Source of the DNA: Geminicoccaceae bacterium
Lineage (GTDB): Bacteria > Pseudomonadota > Alphaproteobacteria > Geminicoccales > Geminicoccaceae
Length of the DNA: 64,000 nt
NCBI GenBank assembly: GCA_020638495.1
Contig: JACKIN010000001.1
Location: forward strand, 558,001 to 622,000
Direction of reading: 5' to 3'
The position numbers and the translations under genes are program-made. Positions 1 to 7,157 of this stretch are shown in pieces. The stretch's first letter is position 1; the number at the start of each line of letters is the position of its first letter. Below the pieces are notes generated by a model. It worked only from the letters and a program-made list of their open reading frames with translations, ran no database searches and had not been told where the DNA came from.

Positions 1-1122
1 GATCAGCTCGGGCACCAGCTCGGTCAGGAGGGCCAACGCATTCTGGCTCGACTTGCGGGTGGCGATCTCGGGCCGCTCGGCGAAGAGCCGGGTCTTCATG
101 GCCTCGACGGCGGCCTTCAGGCCGTCCGGCAGGTGGCCTTCCAGGGTGCGAAGGAACTGGGCCCGGACATCGTCGGGTGCGGCCTGCAGCCGCGCCTCCC
201 AGTCGTGGCGGGCGCTCTCGCCCCGTTCGCCGGCGGCCCGCCAGGCCGCCTGGATCGGCTCGGGCACGACGAAGGGCGGGTGATCCCAGCCCAAGGCCTT
301 GCGCGCGCCCTCGATCTCGGCGGCACCGAGCGGCGAGCCGTGGCTCGAGGATTTCCCGGCCTTGGTCGGCGCACCCAGGCCGATGGTGGTGCGGCAGGCG
401 ATCAGGCTCGGCCGGGCGTCGGCCTTCGCGGCATCGATGGCACTGTCGATCGCCGCCGGATCGTGGCCGTCGATGGCGATCGCGTGCCAGCCGCTGGCTT
501 CGAACCGCGCCAGTTGATCGTCGGAGCAGGACAGCGAGGTCGGCCCGTCGATCGAGATGCCGTTGTCGTCGAAGAGCACGATCAGCTTGCCGAGCCGGAG
601 ATGGCCGGCAAGCGACACCGCCTCGTGGCTGATGCCTTCCATCAGATCGCCGTCGCTGGCGATCACATAGGTCCGGTGGTCGACGAGGTCGTCGCCATGG
701 CGCACGGCCAGGAGGCGTTCCGCCATGGCCATGCCGACGGCGGTCGCCAGACCCTGGCCGAGCGGGCCGGTCGTCGTCTCGATCCCGGCGGCGTGCCCGT
801 ATTCGGGGTGTCCCGCAGTCTTCGAGCCGAGCTGGCGAAAGCGCTTCAGCTCGTCGATCGTCATGTCGGCATGCCCCGTGAGGTGGAGCAGGGCATAGAG
901 CAGCATCGAGCCGTGGCCCGCGGAGAGCACGAACCGGTCGCGGTCCGGCCACGCCGGATGCGCCGCCGAGAAGCGGAGGTGGCGGGTGAAGAGGACCGTC
1001 GCGACGTCCGCCATGCCCATGGGCATGCCGGGATGCCCGGATTTGGCCCGCTCGACGGCATCCATGGCCAGCGCCCGGATGGCGTTGGCGAGATCTGCGT
1101 GGGTGACAGCCCGGTCGGTCAT
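1..1122 (-). CDS. tkt: Transketolase, N-terminal 374 residues (gene runs off the left edge)
   Basis: Transketolase moves two-carbon ketol units between sugar phosphates in the pentose phosphate pathway (and the Calvin cycle where present), using thiamine diphosphate. The visible 374 codons cover the pyrophosphate-binding domain of a protein usually about 660 residues long. They begin MTDRAVTHADLANAIRALAM and contain GHPGMPMG, LSAGHGSMLLYALLHLTG, the GHPE stretch, GPLGQGLATAVGMA, and the ThDP/Mg segment SDGDLMEGISHEA...DDNGISIDG. The first residue of the usual GDG motif is Ser here, a mild variant. The gene is divergent from the zapA cluster. The 3' end lies outside the window, so the pyrimidine-binding and C-terminal domains cannot be judged. 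Confidence 0.95.
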   Translation of the reverse strand, partial: MTDRAVTHADLANAIRALAMDAVERAKSGHPGMPMGMADVATVLFTRHLRFSAAHPAWPDRDRFVLSAGHGSMLLYALLHLTGHADMTIDELKRFRQLGSKTAGHPEYGHAAGIETTTGPLGQGLATAVGMAMAERLLAVRHGDDLVDHRTYVIASDGDLMEGISHEAVSLAGHLRLGKLIVLFDDNGISIDGPTSLSCSDDQLARFEASGWHAIAIDGHDPAAIDSAIDAAKADARPSLIACRTTIGLGAPTKAGKSSSHGSPLGAAEIEGARKALGWDHPPFVVPEPIQAAWRAAGERGESARHDWEARLQAAPDDVRAQFLRTLEGHLPDGLKAAVEAMKTRLFAERPEIATRKSSQNALALLTELVPELI

Positions 1123-1374
1123 CGTTCCTCAACTCGCTGCACGGAAGCCAGCTTCCTCGCCGGTGATCCGATCGGCCTCGGCATCACGCGCGATCCCGCC
1201 TGACAAGGGCACCGACACGGCTATCGACGCCGCGGACACTGGCCGAACCACCGGAAAAATCAACGGCCATTTGGTCACGGGCCGACAGGCTGACCACCCG
1301 GTCTGGTTGACGGGCGCGGGTGGCTATGTCATCGAGCGGCAACCATTCAGTGTCAACCGCGTGAATAAGGCGAC

Positions 1375-1641
1375 ATGCCTTCCATTGATGAAGCTCAAGC
1401 CCGCCTCGAGGCAGCGCTGGCCCGACTCGAGCAGGCGATCGCCGCCCGTCGGGCGCAGGCGCCCGCGGCCGATGTCGCCCTGGTCGGCGAGGTCGAGGGC
1501 CTGCGCGACGAGTGCTCGGCGCTGCGCGAGCGGCTGGCCAATGCCGAGGCGCGGCATGCGCGCCTGAAGGGCTCGATGACGGCCATGGGGGGGCGGCTCG
1601 ATGCCGCGATCTCCGAGCTCGATTCGCTTGTCGAGGGTTGA
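1375..1641 (+). CDS. Small DUF4164-like coiled-coil protein upstream of zapA
   Basis: This 88-residue protein has no signal peptide or membrane segment. Most of it is a charged Ala/Leu/Glu/Arg helix with heptad spacing (for example LEAALARLEQAIAARRAQ, then LRDECSALRERLANAEARHARL), so a coiled coil is expected. It resembles the DUF4164 family, which often precedes zapA in alphaproteobacteria; that is family knowledge rather than proof. It lies 42 bases ahead of zapA on the same strand. A TTGACG -35-like element occurs at 1307-1312, but I see no convincing -10 at the right distance. A role near the division machinery is only a guess from the neighbour. Confidence 0.7.
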   Translation: MPSIDEAQARLEAALARLEQAIAARRAQAPAADVALVGEVEGLRDECSALRERLANAEARHARLKGSMTAMGGRLDAAISELDSLVEG

Positions 1642-1683
1642 GGCGGGGTTGAACGGCATGTCCAGGGGGGGCGGCGCATAGCA

Positions 1684-2013
1684 ATGCCAGGGCTCGAGAT
1701 CCTCATTCACGGCCGCACCTACGGCGTTCAATGCGGCGAGGGCGAGGAGCTGCGGCTCAAGCGGCTCGCCGCCTATGTCGACGCGCGGGTCAGGGAGCAG
1801 GCAGCGGCGCACGGGCAGATCGGCGATGCCCGGCTCCTCGTCCTGACCAGCCTGCTCATCGCCGACGAGCTCGACGACGCGCTTTCCGAGATCAAGCGGC
1901 TGCAGGGCGGCGTCAGTCGCGCCGAGGCCGCCGACGACGGCGCCACGGCTGCGCTGATCGAACGTCTCGCAGATCGACTGGAGCAGCTTGCGGCGGCGGT
2001 CGAGACGACCTAA
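1684..2013 (+). CDS. zapA: Cell division protein ZapA
   Basis: ZapA binds FtsZ and cross-links its filaments at the division site. The 109-residue product has the family layout: a short N-terminal globular head with the hallmark I-x-G-R-x-Y (ILIHGRTYGVQC, residues 6-17), the segment EELRLKRLAAYVDARVRE, then DARLLVLTSLLIADELDDAL, and a C-terminal coiled coil. The length is normal. The start ATG comes directly after a purine-rich stretch. The order DUF4164-zapA-6S RNA-fau is a recurring alphaproteobacterial arrangement. Confidence 0.93.
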   Translation: MPGLEILIHGRTYGVQCGEGEELRLKRLAAYVDARVREQAAAHGQIGDARLLVLTSLLIADELDDALSEIKRLQGGVSRAEAADDGATAALIERLADRLEQLAAAVETT

Positions 2014-2022
2014 CTACGGCTT

Positions 2023-2177
2023 GGAGCTACCCGGTGCGTCAGCGTCTTCATCACGCTCTGGGCCTAATGTGTTCCTACGGGAGCTGTCTCTGTCCGGGCC
2101 CTGGTCCGGGTATCACGGCGCCCACCTGCTCGTCAGGCCCCAGGGACATAGTCGATGTCAACGGCCAGGGTGGCTCC
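2023..2177 (+). ncRNA. ssrS: 6S RNA, global regulator of sigma-70 RNA polymerase
   Basis: 6S RNA mimics an open promoter and traps housekeeping RNA polymerase in stationary phase. The 220-base gap between zapA and fau is the standard location for ssrS. The sequence shows a 10-bp closing stem, GGAGCTACCC (2023-2032) with GGGTGGCTCC (2168-2177), containing one G-U pair. Just inside it is the 5' motif CCCGGTGCGTCAGCG, similar to the conserved 5' arm of other alphaproteobacterial 6S RNAs. GC-rich arms CTGGGCC/GGCCC lie further in, consistent with a long irregular hairpin. The ends are approximate. The Rfam 6S covariance model would settle it. Confidence 0.72.
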
Positions 2178-2233
2178 GCTTCTCCCTTCATCGATCGTCC
2201 GCCCGAATGCCATCTCGACCGCTTCGGGTCGAG

Positions 2234-2839
2234 ATGAGCCGCCGACCAGAGCCGCGACCGGGGAAGCCGGAAGCCGTTCTGGCCGAGAAGCGCCGCCTGC
2301 GGCAGGCGGCGATGGCGCGGCGGGACGGGCTCGCCGACGACGTTCGCGGGGAGGCCAGCCGGCAGGCGCTCGTCCGCCTCGTGGCTCTATTGCCGCTCGA
2401 GCCGACCAGCGTCGTCGCGGCCTTCTGGCCGCTCGGCTCCGAGATCGACTGTCGGCAGCTCTTTCGGGCCATGGGGGCACTCGGCATCGCCACCTGCCTG
2501 CCCCGGATGACCGGCCGGACAGAGGCCCTCGTCTTCCATCGCTACCGGTTGGGCGACGGCCTGCTCGAGGGGCCGATGCGGGTCCTCGAGCCCCTGGCCG
2601 AGGCGCCGGTGTGCATTCCGACCATCGTCGTCGTGCCGCTCGTCGCCTTCGATCGCCAGGGCCACCGGCTCGGCTATGGCGGCGGCTATTACGACCGGAC
2701 CCTGGCGGCGCTGGGTGACGGGGTCGAGGCGATCGGGCTGGCTTTCGCTGCCCAGGAGGTGCCGCTGCTGCCGGCGTTGCCGACCGACCGGTGCTTGCGG
2801 GCCATCGTGACGGAGTCCGCCGTGCGCCATTTCAGGTGA
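2234..2839 (+). CDS. fau: 5-formyltetrahydrofolate cyclo-ligase
   Basis: This enzyme converts 5-formyl-THF to 5,10-methenyl-THF with ATP, recycling an inhibitory folate. The 201-residue product carries the diagnostic GYGGGYYDR motif (residues 147-155) and the N-terminal basic KRRLRQAAMARRD segment of the family. The middle part AAFWPLGSEID matches the substrate region. I start at ATG 2234; the frame stays open further upstream, but that part lies inside the 6S RNA gene and is not conserved. Its position right after 6S RNA is the classical ssrS-ygfA pairing. The stop lies 26 bases before the following metallophosphatase start. Confidence 0.93.
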   Translation: MSRRPEPRPGKPEAVLAEKRRLRQAAMARRDGLADDVRGEASRQALVRLVALLPLEPTSVVAAFWPLGSEIDCRQLFRAMGALGIATCLPRMTGRTEALVFHRYRLGDGLLEGPMRVLEPLAEAPVCIPTIVVVPLVAFDRQGHRLGYGGGYYDRTLAALGDGVEAIGLAFAAQEVPLLPALPTDRCLRAIVTESAVRHFR

Positions 2840-2865
2840 TCTCTAGTGATGTTGGAAATCGAACC

Positions 2866-3684
2866 TTGCGCATTCTCCATGTCGGTGACGTCGTCGGCCG
2901 GGCCGGCCGGGCACTGGTCAAGGCCGAGCTGCCCGGCCTGCGGGAGCGCCTCGCTCTCGATATGGTCGTGGTCAACGCGGAGAACGCGGCCGGCGGCTTC
3001 GGCCTGACCCCGGCGATCGGCGACGAGCTGCTGGCGGCCGGCGCCGATCTCCTGACCCTCGGCAATCATGCCTGGGACCAGCGGGACCTGATCGGCCATA
3101 TCGGCAATGAGCCGCGCATTGTCCGCCCGCTGAACATGCAGCCCGGCACGCCGGGGCAGGGAATCGCCCAGTTCCGCACCGCGCGCGGCCGCAAGGTGGT
3201 GGTGCTGCAGGTCCTGGGCCGCCTTTTCATGGGCCTTTACGGCGATCCGTTCCGGCATCTGGAGGAGGCGCTCGCCTCCTGGTTCCTCGGCGGCAATGCC
3301 GATGCCATCATCGTCGACGTCCACGCCGAGGCGACGAGCGAGAAGACGGCGATCGGTCATTTCCTCGACGGCCGGGTGACCCTCGTCGCCGGCACCCATA
3401 CCCACGTGCCGACGGCAGACCACCGGGTCCTCGCGGGCGGCACGGCCTATATCAGCGATGTCGGGATGACCGGCGACTACGACAGCGTGATCGGCATGGA
3501 CAAGGCGATCTCGCTGCAGCGCTGGCGCTCCAGCGTGCCGGGCCCACGATTGCAGCCGGCGGATGGGGCGGCGACCCTTTGCGCCGTTCTGGTCGAGACC
3601 GATCCGAAGACTGGTCTCGCCACGCGTATCGAGCCGGTCAGGCGGGGTGGCGCCCTGGTGCCGGCCGAGCCGCATCGCGGCTGA
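2866..3684 (+). CDS. YmdB-type metallophosphoesterase (TIGR00282 family)
   Basis: This is a cytosolic dinuclear metal phosphodiesterase related to Bacillus YmdB; the physiological substrate in alphaproteobacteria is unclear (2',3'-cyclic nucleotides are hydrolysed by some members). The 272 residues hold the metal-ligand motifs in order: GDVVGRAGR (Asp8), NAENAAGG (Glu39, Asn40), LGNHAWD (Asn67, His68), DVHAEATSEK (His153) and GTHTHVPTAD (His178, His180). I choose the TTG at 2866 because LRILHVGDVVG is the family's N-terminus. A GTG at 2836 overlapping the fau stop is an alternative. The 3' end overlaps the convergent HisKA mini-gene by 47 bases. Confidence 0.88.
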   Translation: MRILHVGDVVGRAGRALVKAELPGLRERLALDMVVVNAENAAGGFGLTPAIGDELLAAGADLLTLGNHAWDQRDLIGHIGNEPRIVRPLNMQPGTPGQGIAQFRTARGRKVVVLQVLGRLFMGLYGDPFRHLEEALASWFLGGNADAIIVDVHAEATSEKTAIGHFLDGRVTLVAGTHTHVPTADHRVLAGGTAYISDVGMTGDYDSVIGMDKAISLQRWRSSVPGPRLQPADGAATLCAVLVETDPKTGLATRIEPVRRGGALVPAEPHRG

Positions 3685-3913
3685 GCACCGCGCCGAGGCG
3701 GCCGCTGGCCAGCAGGAGCTCGATCAGGGCGGCGAGGCGCTCGCCCTCGTCGACCATGGCATCGACGAAGCGGCGGCGCTCGCTCTCGCTCATGTCGGGG
3801 TGGTCGCGGAGCAGCTCGCTGATCGAGAGGATCGAGGTCAGCGGTGTGCGCAGCTCGTGCTCGAGCTCGTCGAGCGTGGCGATCGGTCGATCGAAGGCGA
3901 TCCTGCGGCCCAT
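3638..3913 (-). CDS. Stand-alone HisKA (H-box) mini-protein without a kinase ATPase domain
   Basis: This 91-residue protein contains one recognisable domain, a histidine kinase dimerisation/phosphoacceptor helix pair. The H-box is ELEHELRTPLTSILS with the candidate phospho-His at residue 19, and the second helix is MVDEGERLAALIELLLASGRL. No N, G1, F or G2 box follows; the reading frame stops after a short basic Pro/Ala tail. There is no sensor domain or membrane segment. Start ATG 3913 has a good GAGAGG site just upstream, supporting independent translation. The gene runs antisense into the ymdB 3' end. It could be a phosphotransfer or dominant-negative dimerisation partner of another kinase, or a kinase remnant; the first is inference. 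Confidence 0.65.
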   Translation of the reverse strand: MGRRIAFDRPIATLDELEHELRTPLTSILSISELLRDHPDMSESERRRFVDAMVDEGERLAALIELLLASGRLGAVLSRDAARPAPGRHPA

Positions 3914-4040
3914 TCCGGTCCTCTCGGGTTGCCGCCTCGTGGGCTGGATCCGAGATAACACCGGCAGGTCCCGGGGGAAGGTGCCGGTCGACCACTGCGG
4001 CGTTTGATCGCTCACCGGGTGGCGAGGGATGAGCAGATGT

Positions 4041-5780
4041 TCAATCGCCCAGCACGATCCCCTCCCGGCGCGGGTCGGCGCCGCCGCGCCAGCCTTCGGG
4101 CAGTCGTTCGATGCCGTGCAGGCCGCTGTTCTGGTCGGCGATCTTGACCTCGTGACCCAGCGCCTCGAGCGCCCCGGCCAGCGCCTCGGCACCGCTCGCC
4201 GCCTCGAGGGTCGTGTCGCCGTTGAGATTGGTGAAGTGGCCGAGGTCGATCGCCGCCTGGATGTTCATCCCCCAGTCGAGCACGCCGACCAGGGTCTGGG
4301 CGACATAGTCGATGATGCGCGCCCCGCCGGGCGAGCCGACGACGAGGCGGATTTCCCCGTCCGGACCGAAGACGATGGTCGGCGCCATCGAGCTGCGCGG
4401 TCGCTTGCCGGGCTCGACCCGGTTGGCGACGGGCCGGCCGCCGGCCATCGGGCGGAAGGAGAAATCGGTGAGCTGGTTGTTGAGCAGGAAGCCGCCGACC
4501 ATCAGCCGGCTGCCGAAGCCGGTCTCGATCGAGCTGGTGAAGGAGACGGCATTGCCGGCAGAGTCGACGATCGAGACATGGGTCGTGCCGCCGGGCTCCG
4601 GCTGGTCTTGCGGGGCCAGCACGCGAGCGTCGCGCCAGGGCGGGTTGCCGGCCCGGGCCTTGCCCATGCTGGCGTCGAAATCGAGCGCCTGGGCGCGCAG
4701 CATGAGATAGGTGGGGTCGAGCAGGCCGGCGATCGGCATCGGCACGAAGTCGGCGTCGGCCATGTAGAGGGCGCGGTCGGCGAAGGCGAGCCTCGATGCC
4801 TCGAGGAAGAGATGCACCGCGGTCGGCGAGTAGCCGAGGCCCGGCATGTCGACATGCCCGAGCAGGCCCAGGATCTGACCCACGGTGAGCCCGCCCGAGG
4901 AGGGCGGCCCCATCCCGCAGACGGCATTCCGTCGATAGTCGACGCAGATCGGGTCGCGGGTGAGGACCTCATAGCCGGCGAGGTCGTCGAGGCTCATCTG
5001 GCCGGCATTGCCCTCCGCACCGGTCACGACGGCGACGATCCGGGATGCGAGGTCGCCCGTGTAGAAGGGGGCACTGCCCTCGGCCGCGATCTGGCGGAGG
5101 GTGGCGGCGAAGGCGGGGTTGGCGAGCGTGCTGCCGGCGGCGAGGGCGGCACCGTCGGCATCGAGGAAGTACTCGCGGGTAGCGGCGAAGCGGCCGAGAT
5201 CGTCCTCGATGGCCTCGGCGATGGCACCGGCGAGGCGCGGCGACACCGTGAAGCCGGCTTCCGCCAGCTCGATGGTCGGCTCGACGAGCTCGGCCCATGG
5301 CCGGCTGCCGAAGCGCTCGTGGACGGTCTCGAGCAGCTTCAGGGTGCCCGGCACGCCGACCGACCGGCCGCCGACGACGGCATCCCAGAACGCCATGGGC
5401 TCGCCGGTCGCGGGATCGAGGAAGAGATCGGGGCCGGCCGCTGCCGGGGCCGTCTCGCGGCCGTCGAAGGTCCAAAGGCGCTCCTCGGCGGCATCCCAGT
5501 AGAGGAGGAAGCTGCCGCCGCCGATGCCGGACGACTGGGGCTCGACCAGATTCAGCATGAACTGCACGGCCACGATGGCGTCGATCGCGTTGCCGCCAGC
5601 AGCGAGGACCGCCTGGCCCACCCGCGAGGCCTCGGGATGGGCGGCGCTGACCATGAAGGTCGAGCTGGTGACCGCCGCGGACTCGGCGATGGCGATGGTC
5701 GATTCCGGCTGCTGGGGCGCTTCGGCATGGGCGGTGCCGATAGCCAGGACCGATAGGGCGAGGATGGCGCGAACGTGCAT
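4041..5780 (-). CDS. ggt: Gamma-glutamyltransferase, exported proenzyme
   Basis: This periplasmic enzyme cleaves or transfers the gamma-glutamyl group of glutathione. The 579-residue product starts with a signal peptide (MHVRAILALSVLAIGTAHA). It has the N-terminal MVSAAHPEASRVGQAVLAAGGNAIDA region, GGGSFLLYWD and the FDGRE substrate-arginine motif. The autocleavage site is GG/TTHVSIVDSAGNAVSFT, where Thr399 would become the nucleophile. The late GSPGGARII oxyanion/lid motif is also present. The start at 5780 follows a strong AAGGGAGG site. The gene is divergent from rlmI and about 130 bases from the HisKA mini-gene. Confidence 0.95.
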   Translation of the reverse strand: MHVRAILALSVLAIGTAHAEAPQQPESTIAIAESAAVTSSTFMVSAAHPEASRVGQAVLAAGGNAIDAIVAVQFMLNLVEPQSSGIGGGSFLLYWDAAEERLWTFDGRETAPAAAGPDLFLDPATGEPMAFWDAVVGGRSVGVPGTLKLLETVHERFGSRPWAELVEPTIELAEAGFTVSPRLAGAIAEAIEDDLGRFAATREYFLDADGAALAAGSTLANPAFAATLRQIAAEGSAPFYTGDLASRIVAVVTGAEGNAGQMSLDDLAGYEVLTRDPICVDYRRNAVCGMGPPSSGGLTVGQILGLLGHVDMPGLGYSPTAVHLFLEASRLAFADRALYMADADFVPMPIAGLLDPTYLMLRAQALDFDASMGKARAGNPPWRDARVLAPQDQPEPGGTTHVSIVDSAGNAVSFTSSIETGFGSRLMVGGFLLNNQLTDFSFRPMAGGRPVANRVEPGKRPRSSMAPTIVFGPDGEIRLVVGSPGGARIIDYVAQTLVGVLDWGMNIQAAIDLGHFTNLNGDTTLEAASGAEALAGALEALGHEVKIADQNSGLHGIERLPEGWRGGADPRREGIVLGD

Positions 5781-5882
5781 GGATGCCTCCCTTGGTGATC
5801 GCGAGCCCGACAAGCCGGGCAAAGCGCGCTTGCTGCTCATGACCGGCTCGGGCATGTAGGCTGGCCAACCCGGGAACGCAAA

Positions 5883-7070
5883 ATGACCTCCTATCCGACG
5901 ATCAAGATTCAAGGCGGCCGTGACCGCCGGATCAATACCGGCGCACCGTGGCTCTACTCGAACGAGCTGCGCATGGACGACGACGCCAAGGCGCTGACGC
6001 CGGGCAGCCTCGTCCGGCTGATGGCGCCATCGGGGAAGATCGTCGGCGTGGCGCAGTTCAACCCGCACTCGCTGATCGCGGCCCGCGTGATGACCCGCAA
6101 CAAGGACGCGGTGGTCGACGCGAAATTCCTCGAGCGCCGGATCGCCCGGGCCCTGGCCGTGCGCGAGCAGCTCTATGCGACATCGCATTATCGGCTGGTG
6201 CATGCCGAGGGCGACGGCTTGCCCGGCCTCGTGATCGATCGCTACGGCGATCTCCTGGTCGTCCAGCTCAACACGGCCGGCATGCAGGCCCTGGTCGAGC
6301 CCCTGGTCGCCGCCCTGGACGATGTGCTGCGGCCGCAGGTGATCCTCGCCCGCAACGACACGTCAGGCAGGGCCATGGAGCGGCTCGCCGGCGAGGACAC
6401 CGTGCTGCGGGGCGCCCTGCCGGAGCGCATCTCGATCGAGGAGAACGGCCTCGCCTTCGCCGTGGCCCCGGGTGACGCGCAGAAGACGGGCTGGTTCTAC
6501 GACCAGTCGATGAACCGCGCCTTTGCCGGCCGTCTGGCCCGGGGTGCCAAGGTGCTCGATCTCTACAGCTACTCGGGCGGCTTCGGGCTGACCGCGCTCG
6601 CCAGGGGGGCGAAGTCGGTGCTCGCCGTGGACCGGTCGGCCAGTGCTTTGGCGCTCGCCGCGGAAAGTGCCCGGGCGCAGGGTGTGGCGGACCGCTTCGA
6701 GACGCGCACCGGCGACGTCTTCGCCGCGATCGACGCGCTTGCGGCCGAGAAGGCACGGTTCGAGCTGGTGATCGCCGATCCGCCGGCCTTCGTCCGGGCG
6801 AAGAAGGATCTGCCGGTGGGGCTGCGTGGCTATCGCAAGCTCGCCCGCGACGCGGCGGGCCTGGTCAGCGAGGCCGGGTTCCTCTGCATCGCCTGCTGCT
6901 CGCACAACGTGTCGCCCGAGGCGTTCGCCACCGAGGTGTTCGCCGGCATCAAGGCCGCCGGGCGCGGTGCGAGGCTGCTGCATGCCGCGGGTGCGGCGCC
7001 GGACCACCCGATCCACCCGGCCCTGCCGGAGACGGCCTATCTGAAGTTCCTCGCCTATGCGCTGGATTGA
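5883..7070 (+). CDS. rlmI: RlmI-like 23S rRNA (cytosine-5) methyltransferase
   Basis: This is a class I SAM-dependent rRNA methyltransferase with an N-terminal PUA domain. RlmI of E. coli makes m5C1962 in 23S rRNA. The 395 residues show the PUA region (GGRDRRINTGAPWLYSNEL, residues 11-29), an EEHI-like linker, SAM motif I DLYSYSGGFGL (225-235), ADPPAF (298-303) and the catalytic-cysteine segment CCSHN (338-342). The length matches the family. The promoter may lie in the 102-base divergent gap to ggt (TTGCTG near 5830), but the -10 is poor. Confidence 0.92.
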   Translation: MTSYPTIKIQGGRDRRINTGAPWLYSNELRMDDDAKALTPGSLVRLMAPSGKIVGVAQFNPHSLIAARVMTRNKDAVVDAKFLERRIARALAVREQLYATSHYRLVHAEGDGLPGLVIDRYGDLLVVQLNTAGMQALVEPLVAALDDVLRPQVILARNDTSGRAMERLAGEDTVLRGALPERISIEENGLAFAVAPGDAQKTGWFYDQSMNRAFAGRLARGAKVLDLYSYSGGFGLTALARGAKSVLAVDRSASALALAAESARAQGVADRFETRTGDVFAAIDALAAEKARFELVIADPPAFVRAKKDLPVGLRGYRKLARDAAGLVSEAGFLCIACCSHNVSPEAFATEVFAGIKAAGRGARLLHAAGAAPDHPIHPALPETAYLKFLAYALD

Positions 7071-7089
7071 GTAATTCAACTGTTGGTTG

Positions 7090-7118
7090 TTGATCGCCGT
7101 CATATTTAGCAATATACG
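7090..7118 (+). promoter_or_regulatory. Sigma-70-type promoter of the type I secretion operon
   Basis: TTGATC (7090-7095), a 17-base spacer, then TATACG (7113-7118), in an AT-rich island right after rlmI. It sits 40 bases before the TTG start of the ABC transporter, so secretion genes are probably transcribed separately from rlmI. Confidence 0.5.
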
Positions 7119-7157
7119 TTAGCTCGATCCGTGGCGTGAACAGCCGAGGTCGAGTCA

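Noticed and set aside
1123..1374. Promoter for the zapA cluster at TTGACG 1307-1312
   Set aside because: The -35-like hexamer is good, but the nearest TATGTC is only 12 bases away, so a functional pair cannot be supported.
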